From Puffinus mauretanicus (Eukaryota > Chordata > Aves > Procellariiformes > Procellariidae): 64,000 nt of DNA. A program made the translations under genes and the position numbers. The notes under the pieces were generated by a model, which was given only the letters and a program-made list of their open reading frames with translations, made no database searches and was not told the DNA's origin. The stretch lies in contig JAJKFH010000115.1 in NCBI GenBank assembly GCA_023333565.1, forward strand, positions 3,348,001 to 3,412,000, in the 5' to 3' direction. Each line of letters begins with the position of its first letter. The first letter of the stretch is position 1. Shown here in pieces: positions 23,281 through 37,653 of this stretch.

Positions 23281-26200
23281 ATTTTGTAGTCATGCACCCC
23301 TAAAAACTCAAAGTTACAACTGCAGCTCAAGTAGACATGGGCTAGATTTATACTAGCTTTTCAGTGTAGTCTGAATTTCAGGCTGTTGTGCATACCTATA
23401 TGTGGAGTACTTTAATACATATATGCTACCTAAAAGCTGCATCACACACCTGAATTGCCATATAAACATGATTTTTAAAAACTTTTTGGATGTACTTATA
23501 GAACTTCCCTGATAAAGGATGTTTTCCAGAACATGGTCTACTTGTTTCTGGCTTATGTTGAGAACTCATGACGAATATGATCCAAAATATCTCGTTATAC
23601 ATATGTTCTTATCATTTCAGCAAGCACAAACTTTTGGCTATTTACGCTGGGGTCAGTTATCAAGAAATTAAGAGAAATGTGCAGTCTCCTTGAATAGTGA
23701 AATTATTTTTATTATATTTATCCACACAATTTATTTCCCAAAGGAACTGATAGAGAATGCTATTAAATAAGAATGAATCTTCTTCTGATATTCCTGGTTC
23801 TTATTAAGAAACTATTTCATAATTTTCATCCAACGAATGACTGACAAGGTTATTAGCCAACCAATGAGAAATTAAGACAGGTACTGAGATACAGGCTTTG
23901 TTTCATTTTCTCAGTAATATCTAAGTTAACTTTAATACTACTGTACTTAGTTTATCAAGTTCTTACGGAACCTGTGGTCCCCCAAGGAATGGAATATAAG
24001 ACACAGCCTTTTTACTACTCAGTTTTCACTGAAATGCAATCAATCAGAAGGTACTTTCTAAAAGAGAGGAGCAGTTTGTCTTGACCTCTAAGTGACTAAA
24101 GAAATCCCTATGCACTACCAAATGTTGTCACAAAACTGACATTGACAAAGAGTGCAGTGCCAGCTCCAAAATGCACTATCCCTTCAACTACATATATTTG
24201 CATCAATTTTACTGTTTTGCATACATTGCAATATGCATGTATGGTGAAGTTTATGCAGAAAAATATGCTTTTCTATATACAGTACAAATTCCCAGCAAAA
24301 AGCCACATTCTGTACATCTGTATTCCTTGCATTTTAACCTTTTTGTTTGATCTTGACCCTCAAGGTAATAATAAAATGGTAATTTCAGGCCATGTATTGT
24401 TCAGCTTACCCAAACTAACACTTCATGCTTTCTGCTGCAAGAATTCCTTCAAGCAGCAGCGAAAGATCATGCTGCAGTTCTGTAAGCATTGCATAGATAA
24501 ACATCCCATGCTAGAAGAATATACCACGTAAAGGAGAGCAGAAAGACAAACAAAACCAAAGTATTGGAAATTAAGGGCTAGAGCAGAGAATCCTTTGGTG
24601 AAATGATATTGCTTATATTACACAGGGGACCTAACAGACTCTGTGGGTATAAATTCTATACATTTATGAGATGAATTCAAAATGCCAGGAGAGAACATGT
24701 TAATAGAATTATGAGATCAGGAACATAAATGGTCTTTTGTGAAGGAACTAATAATTTGTGTTTTAATGCCCTGCTCTCCATGGTGGCTTTTGATAGGCAG
24801 TTTTTTTATGAAAATGATAGAAAAAAATTATCATTATTTCAAGGTTTTTTTGTCCCGTTTTACTTTTCCAGCCTCTTTTCTTTCCCCCATGTCTTTTTAG
24901 CAACTTAAACAATTCAGATATTCTACTTTACCGTCCCCTTCTCTTAGCCATTCTTATACAGACAGAGCACTGTTCAAAATGATGCTTTAATATGGGAATG
25001 CTCAGAGACATCTCAGTAGTTCTGATGTTTTCTTTTTCTCTCTTCATTTCTTTCTCTCTCTCTGTCCTTCTCTTGAAAGGGAAACTTTCATATCAGTCTA
25101 CAGTAGAATATATAGCTTACAGATCTTGTTGGGAAGGACATTATTGGTTTTATTTCATTAATTTTATGAATCTTTGGTACTTCTAAATAAAATTTTCCAT
25201 TGAAACAGGAAGGAAAAAAAACCCCAAAACTTTCACTGACAAATAAATAAAGAACAGCCTTAAGAACAACTTTATCAGCTTTGGTGAGTATATTTGGTCA
25301 CAGTAAGGCAGTTTATGCCCAGTTATGATTTTCTGGGTTATATTTTACATTTTTCCTTAGTCCACTTTGGTGGTTTTTCTCTATTTCACATATTCACTCT
25401 TTTTTTTTTTTTTCCCTTTTTCTTACTTTAGAAGGAGCTTTAATAACAAAAGGAACATCTTAAAAATTTTGTGGGAGAGAAATGTAGAGACTGTTAGATA
25501 TGGATTTCTATATCCATATAGGTATGGATAAAGGCTGTACTCCAAAAAGAATGAAATTTCTCCGGATTGAGAAAGACCTGCCCAATAGCTAGTGCAAGGA
25601 CTAAACTTTTTTTACATCTAGACTGTGAAAAATCACATTTGTCTGATAAAAAAATCCCACAACTTTGTTCTTGTTTCTAATATACCATGGTGACCTTTTG
25701 TGTTGTTGCCATGATAAAAATTGACTGTCTAATGAATGGCAAATGAGTTAGTCACTTCAGTGTTATATACTGTAGATTTATAAAACATTAAGTTTTATTG
25801 ATACAAACTATGAGCACTACCACTGACAACCCACAAAGCAATATCTTCAGGAAAGTACCTCTTCTGCCTGACCACATTTACTTGGCTTTACTACTATTTA
25901 CTACTGTTCATACTTCTAAAATTCAGGAAGTGCATTACCACATAACAAATTTTAAAATAACTATTACCTTTTCACTGATTCCCTTTAGTGTTCAGCTCCT
26001 GAAAGTGTTTAATTTTCTTTTTTGATACCATAAAAAGTACTGAGTATAAACAACTCTCACCAGTTATCTCTGTGCTAGCTATCAATACATCATAGGAATG
26101 ATGTTGTTCTGATAATGTATTACACTAATATATCATCAGTGTGACAATACTCTATGATGGATGAGTAATACATCTTCCAGACAAAGATGTCAAATACAGA

Positions 26201-26550
26201 CGAGCTTGGAAAAGGAACATATCTCCTCCCAGTGCATTCTTCTAAGTTTATTATCTTAAAGCTTTATAAAAAGCTTTTTAAATTCTACTCAAATTATTCA
26301 TTTGGGTAGCCAACACATTCCCACATAGACAGGGAGGTTTGTCACAGCTCTGAGATCTGTTGATTCTACAGAGCTTTTCTTCGCTTTCAGTGTGAGAGAT
26401 GATTTAAAGTAACTAGCTCCCTTTACATGTAACATATGGTGTTGCATAAGGCAATAAATGTCACCCTATAGTAGCTCTTACTAGATTAGAAAATGCACTC
26501 ACTGTTTAGACAGTAGGTAATTTCTAATTCTAAGGTAATTTGGCTTTTTT
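23281..26550. other. AT-rich non-genic stretch
   Basis: No gene recognised. The 129-codon frame at 24142-24531 (plus) is about what chance allows in this much AT-rich sequence. A T14 run is at 25400-25413 and a CT-rich patch at 25020-25075. Confidence 0.55.
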
Positions 26551-26633
26551 CCTTCTTCTTCTTCTTCTTCTTCTTCTTCTTCTTCTTCTTCATCGTCGTC
26601 GTCGTCGTCGTCGTCTTCTTCATCTTCTTCTTC
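26551..26633. repeat. Compound trinucleotide microsatellite (TTC)n-(GTC)n-(TTC)n
   Basis: Thirteen TTC triplets (26553-26591), one ATC, seven GTC (26595-26615), two TTC, one ATC and three TTC, all in a single phase. On the minus strand this reads as an unbroken run of 27 acidic codons (Glu/Asp) inside a 71-codon stop-to-stop frame (26502-26714) that lacks a Met start. I take it as a microsatellite in which a GAA array partly changed to GAC and expanded. The GAA/TTC part could form triplex DNA. Confidence 0.9.
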
Positions 26634-29600
26634 TTTATGCAGTTTTTGATTTCCAACCAATTCTAGCAACTTGATTTTCTCTTCTTTATGATAAATAGAA
26701 TTGAAACAGTGCTTTCATTTGAGAAACTAGACATTAAAGCAATTCTACCTTTGGCTTGTCTCTTCTGTTAAATTTCATTGGGAGAGTTATGATTTAACTG
26801 AGACCATTTTTTCTTCCATATCTTGTATAATGTAATTCCTGTACATTTAATTTCTAGACTACCATAACTGCATGTCTCTTGAAAGATTTATCTTTTGCTC
26901 TTTTTTAAATTTGGTACAGAATGAAGGGTTTATACAAAATGAAGGTATACAAGTAAATATGCTGCCATTAGATTTTAAGCACACAACCGGACTGATAGCA
27001 GACCTTACTTCTGCTAAAAAATGTTGACATCTACACTTCAGAACAGTTGTTTTTGCCATAGGCTATAATATCAATAAAGCAAACTCTTCTGAAAGGCCCA
27101 AACTTTCCCCTCTCATTGACCCATCAACATCAGTGAGAAAACCAGTGTAAATGATTTGCATCAGATATTAAATAAAACTATATATAAAAATATTCTGAAG
27201 GAAAGATGGATTTGTAATTGGATATACTTCTCAGTGAGTCTTCAGAACACTGGGATTCAATTTCTACTTCTGCTATAGAGTGCTTCCTTTGTAATCTTAC
27301 ATAATCACTTTTTAATAAGGACCTTAGATAGTACAATGATGGCCATGACAAAAAAAGGCACAGAAATGCGTGAATATATAAAAAAGAAGACAAAGAGGAT
27401 GTCAAAGTATTCTCTTTTTTGAGAATCTAGCTAATATGGGACCAAGAGGCACAAAGTTAAGAGACTAATACTCTTTATAGTCAATTAATAGGCAGCAGCC
27501 AACAGAGAACATATAAGAATACCTAAATTACTTGCATTCCCTACCTTAAAAACATGGTATGAATTTCCTCCTCACTATCATAATTTCTTCTTGATTTCTC
27601 AGAATTGCAGTTATTGTTGCTATCAATATGAGATAGACATATAAGATTCAAAAAATATATGAAGAAAATTTGATTATAATATATATGAGAAAAAAAATAG
27701 TAATGGTTGTAGAAATTAGAAATATTTTTTTATGTTTTCTGTGACCATGCAATGCATGTTATTTTAATGTCAGGTTACCCTTTCTTTATATTCTTATACT
27801 ACAGGAATGAATCCTAATTATTTTGGTCTGCTTTCTCTTTCAGCATATTGAAAATCAAAGGGAATTGTGTTATATAAAACATTTGGTTCAATAAATCATA
27901 CTGAAAATAAAGGAATAAATAAAATGGAATTGGGAAAAACATTATTTTCCATATTTCCATAATAAAGTTCAGTAAACTACTTACTGTAGAAATATATTTT
28001 AAAAAATAAGTCCTTATTTCAGATTACAAATATAGAAACTAAAATGATTAATTAGTAATTCTTAGTCTCTCAGAAGAATAGAAATTTAGCAGTCTAAATG
28101 AAGTTACACCATATGAATAGGAAATAGTCCTTGCTAATTTTCTTAAGTAAAAAAACATTTCATCTATAATTCTATTCCGTTACCTTATCCAATGGTATTA
28201 TATATTAGACTTATTGAATTTGTGTAATTACAGCAAGTTTAAATTATTTAAGAGAAACCATACTTCATTTAGTTTAACATTATTATTAAATTTAGAATCT
28301 CTTTAGCAGAACTGAGATCAGATGTAAAAACTCTCCAAGGAAAGTGACACATCATTTGAGAAAAGCTTCTTAGAGATTGTCGTGAATAAAAACAACTAAT
28401 TTGCTTTTTTAAAGTGAGCTCAGATCTTAAAACTTATCTTTTATTTTGTATCAAAGCACCAAAAGTTCACATCACATTTCACATTTTATAAGATCTGGAT
28501 ATCTAGTGTCAATATAAGGCCTTAATTATCCTTCATTTATATATTGTTGATCTTGCAAGATGATGAGTGTCTCCAAGAAACACAGAACAACTTCTACTCT
28601 CATTAAGGGTTGATGAAATTCGTACTTTTTTCTCAGTAATTTCAGCGCAGAACCCGTAGTGTTAGAATTTAATTATTTCACATTAGTATATTAAAGATTT
28701 CGTATTCAAATTTAGTTGAAATATACACTTAAAAAGATGGATTATCATCTGAGTGATTTAGGCTTGCCTAGGCAGCTTATTTTGATTTGCAGAATTGTAA
28801 AATTAAAAATGGTTATCAAATTCCCTATATTTATCAGTGGCCTTTCATACAAAATTCAATTCTTCTGGAGTCCAGGCCCAAAGGAAAAAAAAAAAAACAA
28901 AACCCAGAATTTCCTACTATGTCTTTCTCAGTTTGAAAGAAGTTCTGTATGATACATGAAGACCTCTTCTAAAATTATTCCATCTTGGGATTTCACCATT
29001 TCACATTAGCCTGCTTGTTCTTCATTATATGTTTGCAATCTGTTAAGATAAATCAATGCTACTGTGAAAACAAAAATGTATAATCATTACCAATCCATAG
29101 TTCTAGAACTAAAAGGCAGAAAAGCCCCATTTATTCTATGTCTGAGAAAAGTTTTCAATGTTGAAGTCTTTTCTGCTTAATGTAATTCTAAAGAAGCTTG
29201 ATCAATTGAATTTAGAATAATGTGATTTGTTGTCATAAATACTTCTAAAAATAGAGAGAATATCCTGCCCTTAAAATCTAAGATAATATAATTTTAACAC
29301 TTCTTAACACTTCTTCCACAAATAGATAACACTAAAACAACCTGAGATAAATCAAAGGACTGTGTATTTTTGAAGGCAGTAGATTGTTTTATCTTAAGTT
29401 TTAAAGATAGGCAATTCTCCCTCTCTTTATATCTCTCTTCTACCCATGAGAACCCTCCTTTTATTTTAATGGGAGTAAATCCCTATCATTTTGCCTTCTG
29501 AGTGTTTAGATGTCCTTTTTTAGTAACTGTATGAGTGGAAGTTCCTTATGCGGAATGACTTTAATCAGATACAGTATAAATAAAGCATTGCTATACCCTA

Positions 29601-32600
29601 ATTTGAAGCAGGTGGCTTATAAAAAGAATATTTACTATGGGAAATAACATTAAATAGAATAATGATATATTACATGTAAATAAATAAACCTTTGTGTTAA
29701 ATATTACACAAGATTATAGATCTCCTATTTAAAAAAAATGTTATACCTGTGGAAGATAAAAATACAGATCAAAACTAGATACAAAAATAGATAAAAATAG
29801 ATTTTAAATTCCCCAATTAACAATTAGAGTTAATTTAAGGGCCATAGATCAGAATATACACAGGAAGGTTCATCTAGTAACTCAAATTATGAGGCAGTTC
29901 ATCTTTGCCTTGTCACTGAGCAAGAGTATAGGTGCCTATTTTTTCATACTAACATCATGTAGATAACTACAAGGATTACAAGGTATGATTACAGGGCAAC
30001 TGTTGGGTGGTAAGCTGTGAGTGAAACTATTGTTAATCTAGTGATCTCACTTCTGGAGAACTAAAACACTCAAACTACTTTCCTGGGCTGCTGGTTTTTG
30101 TAAATATAGACAAATAGCATATTAGGATTATATAATATAAGGTAGATCACATTGTTACTTGTGGAGCTGTTTTATGCTTTAGTTTCTGAATTCACTTCTG
30201 TATATGTACAGTGTATATTTCCAGAGGTCCCAGAAGAGTTAGACCTTGAGGCAAATTAAAGAGGTTTAAGCAAGGTGCTGCTGGCCACCTGTTTCCTGTA
30301 CGTCAGCTAGACAGCTGTGAGTAACAAGTCTGTGGTACCTGCTTATTCTAGTGTCTTGCTGCAACCTGTTGTTAAGAGAAGCTTCTCTGAGCATAAATTA
30401 GGTCAAAATATTCAGGTCTAGAGTACAGCAAACCTTTTCCAATAGAAAGCATTCCATATAGAGTTTTGGAAATGATATAGAGAATGCAAAAATACGTGAG
30501 AGTCGGCACGTGTATATTAACACTGGTTTCCATGTATAAAAACATGGCCTTTAACAACACAATCCAAATGGTGCAGTGAAAGAGAAACAAATATCTTACT
30601 ACTTCTAAAAATATGGAATACTATTTTTCTTCATACCTTTGATATTTTTAAAGAAAATATCTGAGAGTAGAATCACTGATAAAAAAACTGATTAATTAAT
30701 CACAAAATTTTTGGAATGTTATGTAGTTTGAATACTTTGAAAGTTATGCTAGGCAGAAATCTTGTATACTTCACAAGATATTTAAGGCTACTGTCTTCAC
30801 CTACATGTTTGCTTGCTATTTCTTTTCAGCACAGCTAAATGCAAAGACCTCCCCCTTGAGTAAGGCTTGTAGGATGCACTTAGCAAAGTCTAGGTTATTT
30901 ACTGGAAAAAAGGCAAGGAAACTGTCCCAAAGGACAAAGAAATTGTCCTTTGAAGTATGTGAAATCTTAATGGATGAAGAACTCAGTGACAGGAAATGCA
31001 AAAAATATATATTTACATATAAAGAAATAGCAAGGAGTAGTAGAAGAATGCAAAGAGATAGGATTTTATCTCTGCTAATCTCACTGGTGAAACAACATTT
31101 AGACAGTCCGAACAGTTTCACCGTATATAGTTTTCCAAAATTAAGTTGAAAAAAAAGAAAAAAAAAAGAGGAATTACAGAAAAAAAGAGCCATGGATTTT
31201 AACCAACAGATGGAAAAAAAGATCCTTGGTAAGGACTACTCTGAGACCTTTATTTGTTTATTTGTTTCTCTTTTGTTAAAGAGAAGATTCAGTTTGATCG
31301 CTGTACATAAATATCTTCATGAGAACAAAAATATAGTGCTATGAAGTTATTATATTATCAGAGAAAGGAATGAAAAGAATGCACTTCTGGAAGCTGAAAT
31401 CAAATAAACTCAACTGCAAAAGAACATCTTTCTTTTCCTTTTGACTGATCAATCTTTTGAACAAATGTGTCATTTCATGACCTGTAAAGGTTAGGCATAC
31501 AGAATTTAACCTTGTAAAGAGGTTTGCTGCCTTCTAGCTGAGAAGAACAACGTTAAGAGAATTTGTGTTTGTGACTTGCATACTCTTAGCCTTTCAATTT
31601 GTACATACTCACTTTTTGTTTTGCAAATTGTCCAGCCTACCTCTACTTTGTTCCAGCTTTACTCCACATCTTCTCTCCTTCCTGGAGCCAGACAACAGCT
31701 TAATTTTACCTTGTTCCTGATTCAGCATCCTGAGTTACCTCCATTCCCTAGCTTGTCCTCTCTTCTTTGAAGACCCGTTTCTTTAAGAGACCCATGATCC
31801 TGGGAAAGAGCTAGACCTTCCCCACACTGAACACTGTTACACTGTAAAACCTAAATCAAGCTTTGGCCCTGTAAACATTTCCATTCACGTGTTTATGCAA
31901 CAATTTTGAAAGAAAAAAATTACTGAAGTACCAAAAAGCTCCAAGTGCAAGACCATAAAAATACATACTTTGATGTGACAATTTCTTGTCACACAAGCAA
32001 GAACAACAAGCTTACATATTTTGGTTTAAAAAAAAAAAAATTTTCAAAAATGAGCTGTCAACAGCATGAAGAACTGTGAATTTGGCTTTTTTGTGTATCT
32101 GTGAGGGGTTTTTTGGCATGCACAGCTATCATGAGTTTCTCTGGTTTGTATTACGGTTATGACATCCCCCACTGCATTGCTTTTTGATAAGAATCCACAA
32201 TAATAACCCTGATGGCCAATAGCATATTTTATGCTCAAAAAATACAGCATTAGATTTCAAGCCGGATCTTGTATTACAAGTCTAGACAAAGTTAGTTAAC
32301 CAAATAGCCCTCTCATTTCCATAGGAACATGTCTACCTGAGCAGGTGGAGATTGACTTAAACTTTTCTGCCCAGATTCCAAGCAGGTCGGGAAAAAAATC
32401 AGCCATAGCCTGGGGCCTGTATAGCTCCATTACTGAGGCACTTTTCCTACACAAATTTTCAGAGAGTCAGGCACAGCACTACTAACACAACTGCCTGGCT
32501 TCCAGGCAGACAACTTGGAGTATGGGCACAGGATTTGGGGAGGAGAAGGAGAAGAGCAACTGACAAAACCTCTGCCAAAGTCAATGAACACTGGCATGAG

Positions 32601-35600
32601 GAAAAAAAAAAAGCAAAAACAAAAACTAAAAATTCAGTGTTATAAACTGATGTCCTTTGATGTTTTGATACAAGCTGCCACTATTAAGAAGGCAGGAATG
32701 AGTAATAGGGTTATGATAATGAATCAGTCCTTTTCTTTTTCTCTTTCCAGTTTTTCCACATATGCCTCAAGCAAGACAAAATGTAATACAGTTAAGACAT
32801 CGTAAAATAAAAATGAAAAGTCAGTCTAAGCAGTCTATTATGGAAATGGCCACAGAGTACCCAAAAGTCATCACAACAAGGGGGGGAATGCATTGAAAAA
32901 TCTTTGGTCATCAAAAGCGAAGAGATGGACTTCTATGGATCTGCATTTTAAAAGTTACCACTACAAATGCTCATGGATGTACCAACTTACACACCATCTC
33001 TTACACTTTATCACCAAAAGCTTCATTCCTCTCAAAGCAGCTTTAAAGAAGTGAGAAAATATTCAGCTTACTATTGATGGGTCCTATCACAAAATAGTAC
33101 TTACTGTGTTATAGCTATTATCATCATATATCACTCTTTTTAGTTTGCATTGTATTGAATTACTCATTTTTTATCACTACAAAATAATTCTAAGAAAAAA
33201 ATTAAACACTTGCACAACTCACAATTATTTCTATAATTTTATGTGTTTTTTTCATGATCTTTCCTTTTTTTCAGATTATACTTGAAATAACAAAGAATAT
33301 CCTGTGAATATACAAGAGTCTGTGGACAGATTGCATCTGCAGAATACAGGACAGAGGCTCAGTTTCTGAGCATAAGAGTTCTATTACCATTTGTTCCTTA
33401 GTATCGGATTATATCACACAGATAAATCCAATATAAACCCTTGTTAGTATTATTACATAAAATAAATAATAGACACCCTTGACATCATTCTCTTATAAGA
33501 CTAGCTAATAATGTGCTATTAAAAAGTACACAGAAAGATTTGTGATATACTTTCGTGGCTTCACACTACTGCTTGCAAACTCCTTAATCTTCAAAATTAC
33601 AGCCAAATTAAACAATTTGATCCAGCTTACAAAGTAACAGTATTTATGGCTATAATTTACATGAAGGAATTCTTTAGCAGATTCTTGGTTTCCCCCTCCT
33701 CCATATCTCTATGTTTTCCTTTAAAAAACTTGTATCTTATGAAAAGCAAATACAAATACTTACATTTATCATTGCCTACCTTTTAGGTTATACAATAAAG
33801 CTATGCAGGTTTTCCACTATATACAGTAATTCCCTAAGATAGAACAGAATGTTCCTCCCACACCAAATCCTGAACAAATGCAGTAGTAAAATTGCTTGGT
33901 ATAATGCTGCAATATGTCAGCTGTCAGGTAAAATGTACTTATTTGGAATTTCTTTACTGGACAAAAGGTCACAACTCAGACATACTTACACAGCAGATCT
34001 GTTAAGTCTGGGACACCAATCAAGAGACACTGAACTTACCCTTTACCTTATCCCTCTTTCCCCTCGTGACCGACCTCTAGACATGCCTTTATTACCCAGT
34101 CCCTGGTGTAGGCTCATCTCCTCAGGTGTGACCCTATGCACATCGCAGAACTAGGCATGTGCCACAGGACATCTGGGTAAAAGTAACAGAAGTTTGAAAA
34201 AACTCATGTCTCTCCTCCTTCTCTTCTCTTCAGATGTAGCCTCCCATGCCATTCCTCTAACATGGGATCCATCCCACACACCAGCTCTCTATTCCAGTCT
34301 AGCTACCAAGGAAAAACATAGCAAGGAGACATGTAAACAAACTGTCCCCTCCTGCCCCAACAGACACTCAAATGATTGAAAATAGTGCCAGACAGAAGTA
34401 TTGGATGGTAGAAAATGATCCGCAAAGTCAAACGTTCATCTATTAATAGCATATTGCCAAAAAAAAATCTATCACCAGCTGTACCATATTTCCAGCATTT
34501 TAGACTTATAATGAATGCATTGGTGATAAGGAAGATTAATGCAGAGAAGGCAAAATTCACTGTACAACAGCACACAGCACATGATTTTAGACTGCATTCT
34601 TGCAGCTTCTTGTTTGGGGTCACAGAATCTCTCAGGTGTCCCAGCATGCTGTCATGACCCTTCTTCAGATAAACAGCCCAAAAAGAGAGCCACCACCAGC
34701 AGATATAAGAAACGTGAATTCTTCTTGCACCACTATACTAACCAGTACAGTTTATCTGAAACTAGTGCAAAAAGTAAGAAAGCACTCTCTCTTTGAGCTC
34801 AAAATATTTGGAAGTGCTATATAAGGACACCTGTATTGGAGTGGATATAACAATAAATATCAGTGTAAGTCACTGTGCAGACCTAGCCTTTTGCTTTCTC
34901 TCACTGTAGCATTTAAACAAAGGTAGACAGAAAAAGATTGCCATTATCATGAGTTCTTCTCTTGTATTTGAGCAAAGATTGCAGAATTTGGAGGCAGGAA
35001 GGGAGGAAGGCAGGGAGGGAAGTGACAGCATTTATTTATGACTTTGCGAAATAACTCAAAACTCATGTTTTGACTTAAATATCAGTATATCCCAAGCTCA
35101 GCATTTTTGCTGTACATACTTTTATCATTGTCATGTCATAGTTTAGATGAAAAAAGCTGGTATTATTCATTCAACAGGTAAAAACTGGAAAACTTTACTG
35201 GAGAAAGCTTTTCCTTGTTTTTCCATCAGAAAAAGCAAATAACGATGCATTTTGTAAGGTTTCTGTACCACAATACAGCAAAAGTAATTTTTCTCTCTTT
35301 AAATAAAAATGACCCTATACATTTAATAGATTTCTGGTTGATCTGATTTTGGGCAAAAGGTTACCACGTGCTTCTGGCTGGCAAGCTAAACTCTTGTTTT
35401 CACTTCACTAGAATCTTGTTCAGAGGACATGGTTCAATTGAACTGAACTAAAGAGTTATGATCATGCATAATATGGCTGCAGTTCTTGATAGTTCCACAG
35501 ATGTGATCTGAAAGTGTTTCTTCTGCAACTTTAACCTTAATATTGTGCAATAGTGTTCTGAATTTCTATAAATCTCAAAAATTCATTATCATTCATACAA

Positions 35601-36468
35601 GACCTTCACATGGGCTTCACTTTGAATCATTCAGTGTCTTTTAATATTAGCTTTTTAATTAAGATATGCACAATATAAGAAATTTCACTAAGTGTCTTTC
35701 AAGAAGCTTTGATGATAATACAAAATGATGCAAAGGAAAGTCTTTGCTTTTAATAACTCCAAAATTATATTATTCTGGGGTATATTTCTGAGGACTTGAT
35801 TCCTTTTGTGGGGGAGGGGAGGAAAAGGGCATTTCAGTATTGTTAATTAAGATGAAGATTCTCATTAACTGAAGCAAGTGTTAAATGGCCCAAGGGAGTG
35901 CATAAATAATAGGCTCACTAATAAACTGTAGTATATTGAAGCTGAGGAAAATAACTTTAACAATGCTTTTGCAGATTTACTAATTACAATAGCTTCCAAC
36001 AGTGCCAGATCAACCTGCAAAGAACTTAAACTACCATTTGTTCTGTTTCCAGAAATGCTTCAGAATAATTAAACTATTTTGAATCAAAGTTGCTCAACCT
36101 GCTTATTAAAATAAAAATAGGCAAAATAGTGGTTGTAATATTGTGGACTCCTGGTGGCTATATATTTCATAATTGAAATAGCTCTTTCCTAAAAGGGCAG
36201 TACTTCTGGAAATGAAATACATTAGTATACTTACATTTTATTCTAATTAACTGTAGTGGTTAATAAGTGTTTTATTGTTGCAGGAAGATGATTTTGCCAT
36301 TATGAAAGCTATCACGGTAAACAGTGGCACTCATCAGTAGTTCTAGTCTTTTCAGAATGACAGCTCTATAAAAAGTCAGTGTTATGTATGGATCTCCTTT
36401 ACACAAGAAACTAAAGCATGGCATGTGTTTCAAAGCTTTTTTTTTGGAATGTAAAAATGTATCACTAT
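26634..36468. other. Long AT-rich non-genic stretch
   Basis: About 10 kb without a gene, RNA gene or clear transposon. Minor features: A-runs at 31147-31185 and 32028-32040, and a GGAA-rich patch at 34991-35023. The longest open frames (30805-31149 plus and 30816-31193 minus) overlap each other on opposite strands and resemble nothing I know. Confidence 0.55.
34991..35023. repeat. GGAA/GGGA-rich low-complexity tract
   Basis: Imperfect purine-only repeat of GGAAGG and GGGAGG units. Simple sequence. Confidence 0.7.
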
Positions 36469-37061
36469 TGTCATGGGTTAACTCCAGTAGGCAGCTGAGC
36501 CCCACCCAGCTGCTTGCTCACTCCCCCATAGTGGGATAGGGGAGAGAATTGGAAGGGTAAGAGTGAGAAAACTTGTGGGTTGAGATAAAGACAGTTTAAT
36601 AGGGCAAGCAAATTCTGTACATGCAAGCAAAGCAAAATAAGGAATTCATTCACTACTGCCCATCAGGAGGCAGATGTTTAGCCTTGTCCAGAGAAACAGG
36701 GCTTCATCATGTGTAATGGTCGCTTGGGAAGACAGATGTCATAACTCCGAATGTCCCTCCTTCCTGCTTCTTTCCCCCAGCTTTATATGCTGAGCATGAT
36801 GTCATAATGTATAGAGTAAACCTTTGATCAGTTTAGGTCAGATGTTCCAGCTGTGTCCACTCCCAACTTCTTGTGAACCCCCAGGCTACTCGCTGGCAGG
36901 GCAGCATGAGAATCAGAAAAAACCTTGACACTGTGGAAGCACTGCTCAGCAATAACTAAAACATCCCTGTGTTACCAACACTATTTTTGTCACAAATCCA
37001 AAACAGCACTATACGAGCTGCTATGAAGAAAATTAACTCCATGCCAGCCAAAACCAGTACA
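36469..37061 (-). mobile_element. Solo LTR, ERVL-like, diverged subfamily
   Basis: The plus-strand ends are TGTCATGGG and CCAGTACA. A perfect 5-bp target duplication flanks it: ACTAT at 36464-36468 and at 37062-37066. The left 130 bp match the right (U5-side) part of the LTRs at 8110 and 15845, including the GGTTGAGATAAAGACAGTTTAA block, which sets the minus orientation. The middle differs, so it is a related, different subfamily, closest to the LTR at 47766-48333. A TATA-like TATAAA on the minus strand is at 36782-36787. No internal genes: a solo LTR. Confidence 0.9.
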
Positions 37062-37128
37062 ACTATACACAATCATTTAATATGGAAAGGTTGACTAAGT
37101 TCCAACAGGCTCAAGAACACAGCAAATG

Positions 37129-37605
37129 GTAGAATCACAGTATAATTTTGCTTGAAAGGAATCTGTGGAGATTGTTTGGTTTAATCCTTTGCTCAAAGCA
37201 GAGTCAGCTTCAATGTTAGATCAGGTTGTTCTGAGCTTTATCCAGGTGAGTCTTGAAAACCTCCACAGACAAGAGTTTTCAGTCTCTTTTACAAACTTGA
37301 TTCGGTGTTTACCACTCTCATAATGAACACTTTTTCAGCATATGCAGATGGATTTTCCCTTTTCACAACTCATGACTATTGCCTCTTGTCTATTGGCTTT
37401 GACTCTGAGAAGAGTCTTTTCTATAACTCACCATTATGGAGTTAAAAACAGCAATTAGATTCCCCATACCCTTCTCATCTCCAGGCTAAAAAAATGCCAC
37501 ATCTCTCAGTCTCTTCTCATGTATCATTTCCCTGATCACCTTAGTGTCACTCTTTGACTCTGCAGTTTGTCAGTCTCCCTCCGGTACTGGCAGAGTACCA
37601 GAGGT
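37129..37605 (-). mobile_element. Old CR1 LINE 3' fragment
   Basis: Antisense CR1 3' region in decayed form. Plus-strand landmarks, in order: AGAATCACAGTATAATTTTG (3' end), CTTTGCTCAAAGCAGAGTCAGC, GATCAGGTTGTTCTGAGCTTTATCCAGGTGAGTCTTGAAAAC in parts, then CTCCAGGC...CTCTCAGTCTCTTCTCA and a weak match to the region that follows. The spacing of these marks is that of the CR1 3' end. No frame is intact over any length. It lies 67 bp from the LTR at 36469-37061, which inserted next to it. Confidence 0.8.
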
Positions 37606-37615
37606 CCACTTGCAT

Positions 37616-37653
37616 TTCTTTCCTTCCTTCCGCCTTCCTGTCTTCCTTCCTAC
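37616..37653. repeat. TTCC-rich low-complexity tract
   Basis: Imperfect TTCC tetranucleotide repeat. Simple sequence. Confidence 0.75.

Noticed and set aside
24142..24531. 129-codon plus-strand frame
   Set aside because: No domain, no conserved motif, and composition like translated AT-rich noise. A frame of this size has a fair chance of arising somewhere in 64 kb of such sequence.
30805..31193. Overlapping 114- and 125-codon frames on opposite strands
   Set aside because: Lys/Arg- and Phe/Leu-rich text from A- and T-rich DNA, no family resemblance, no sign of exons.
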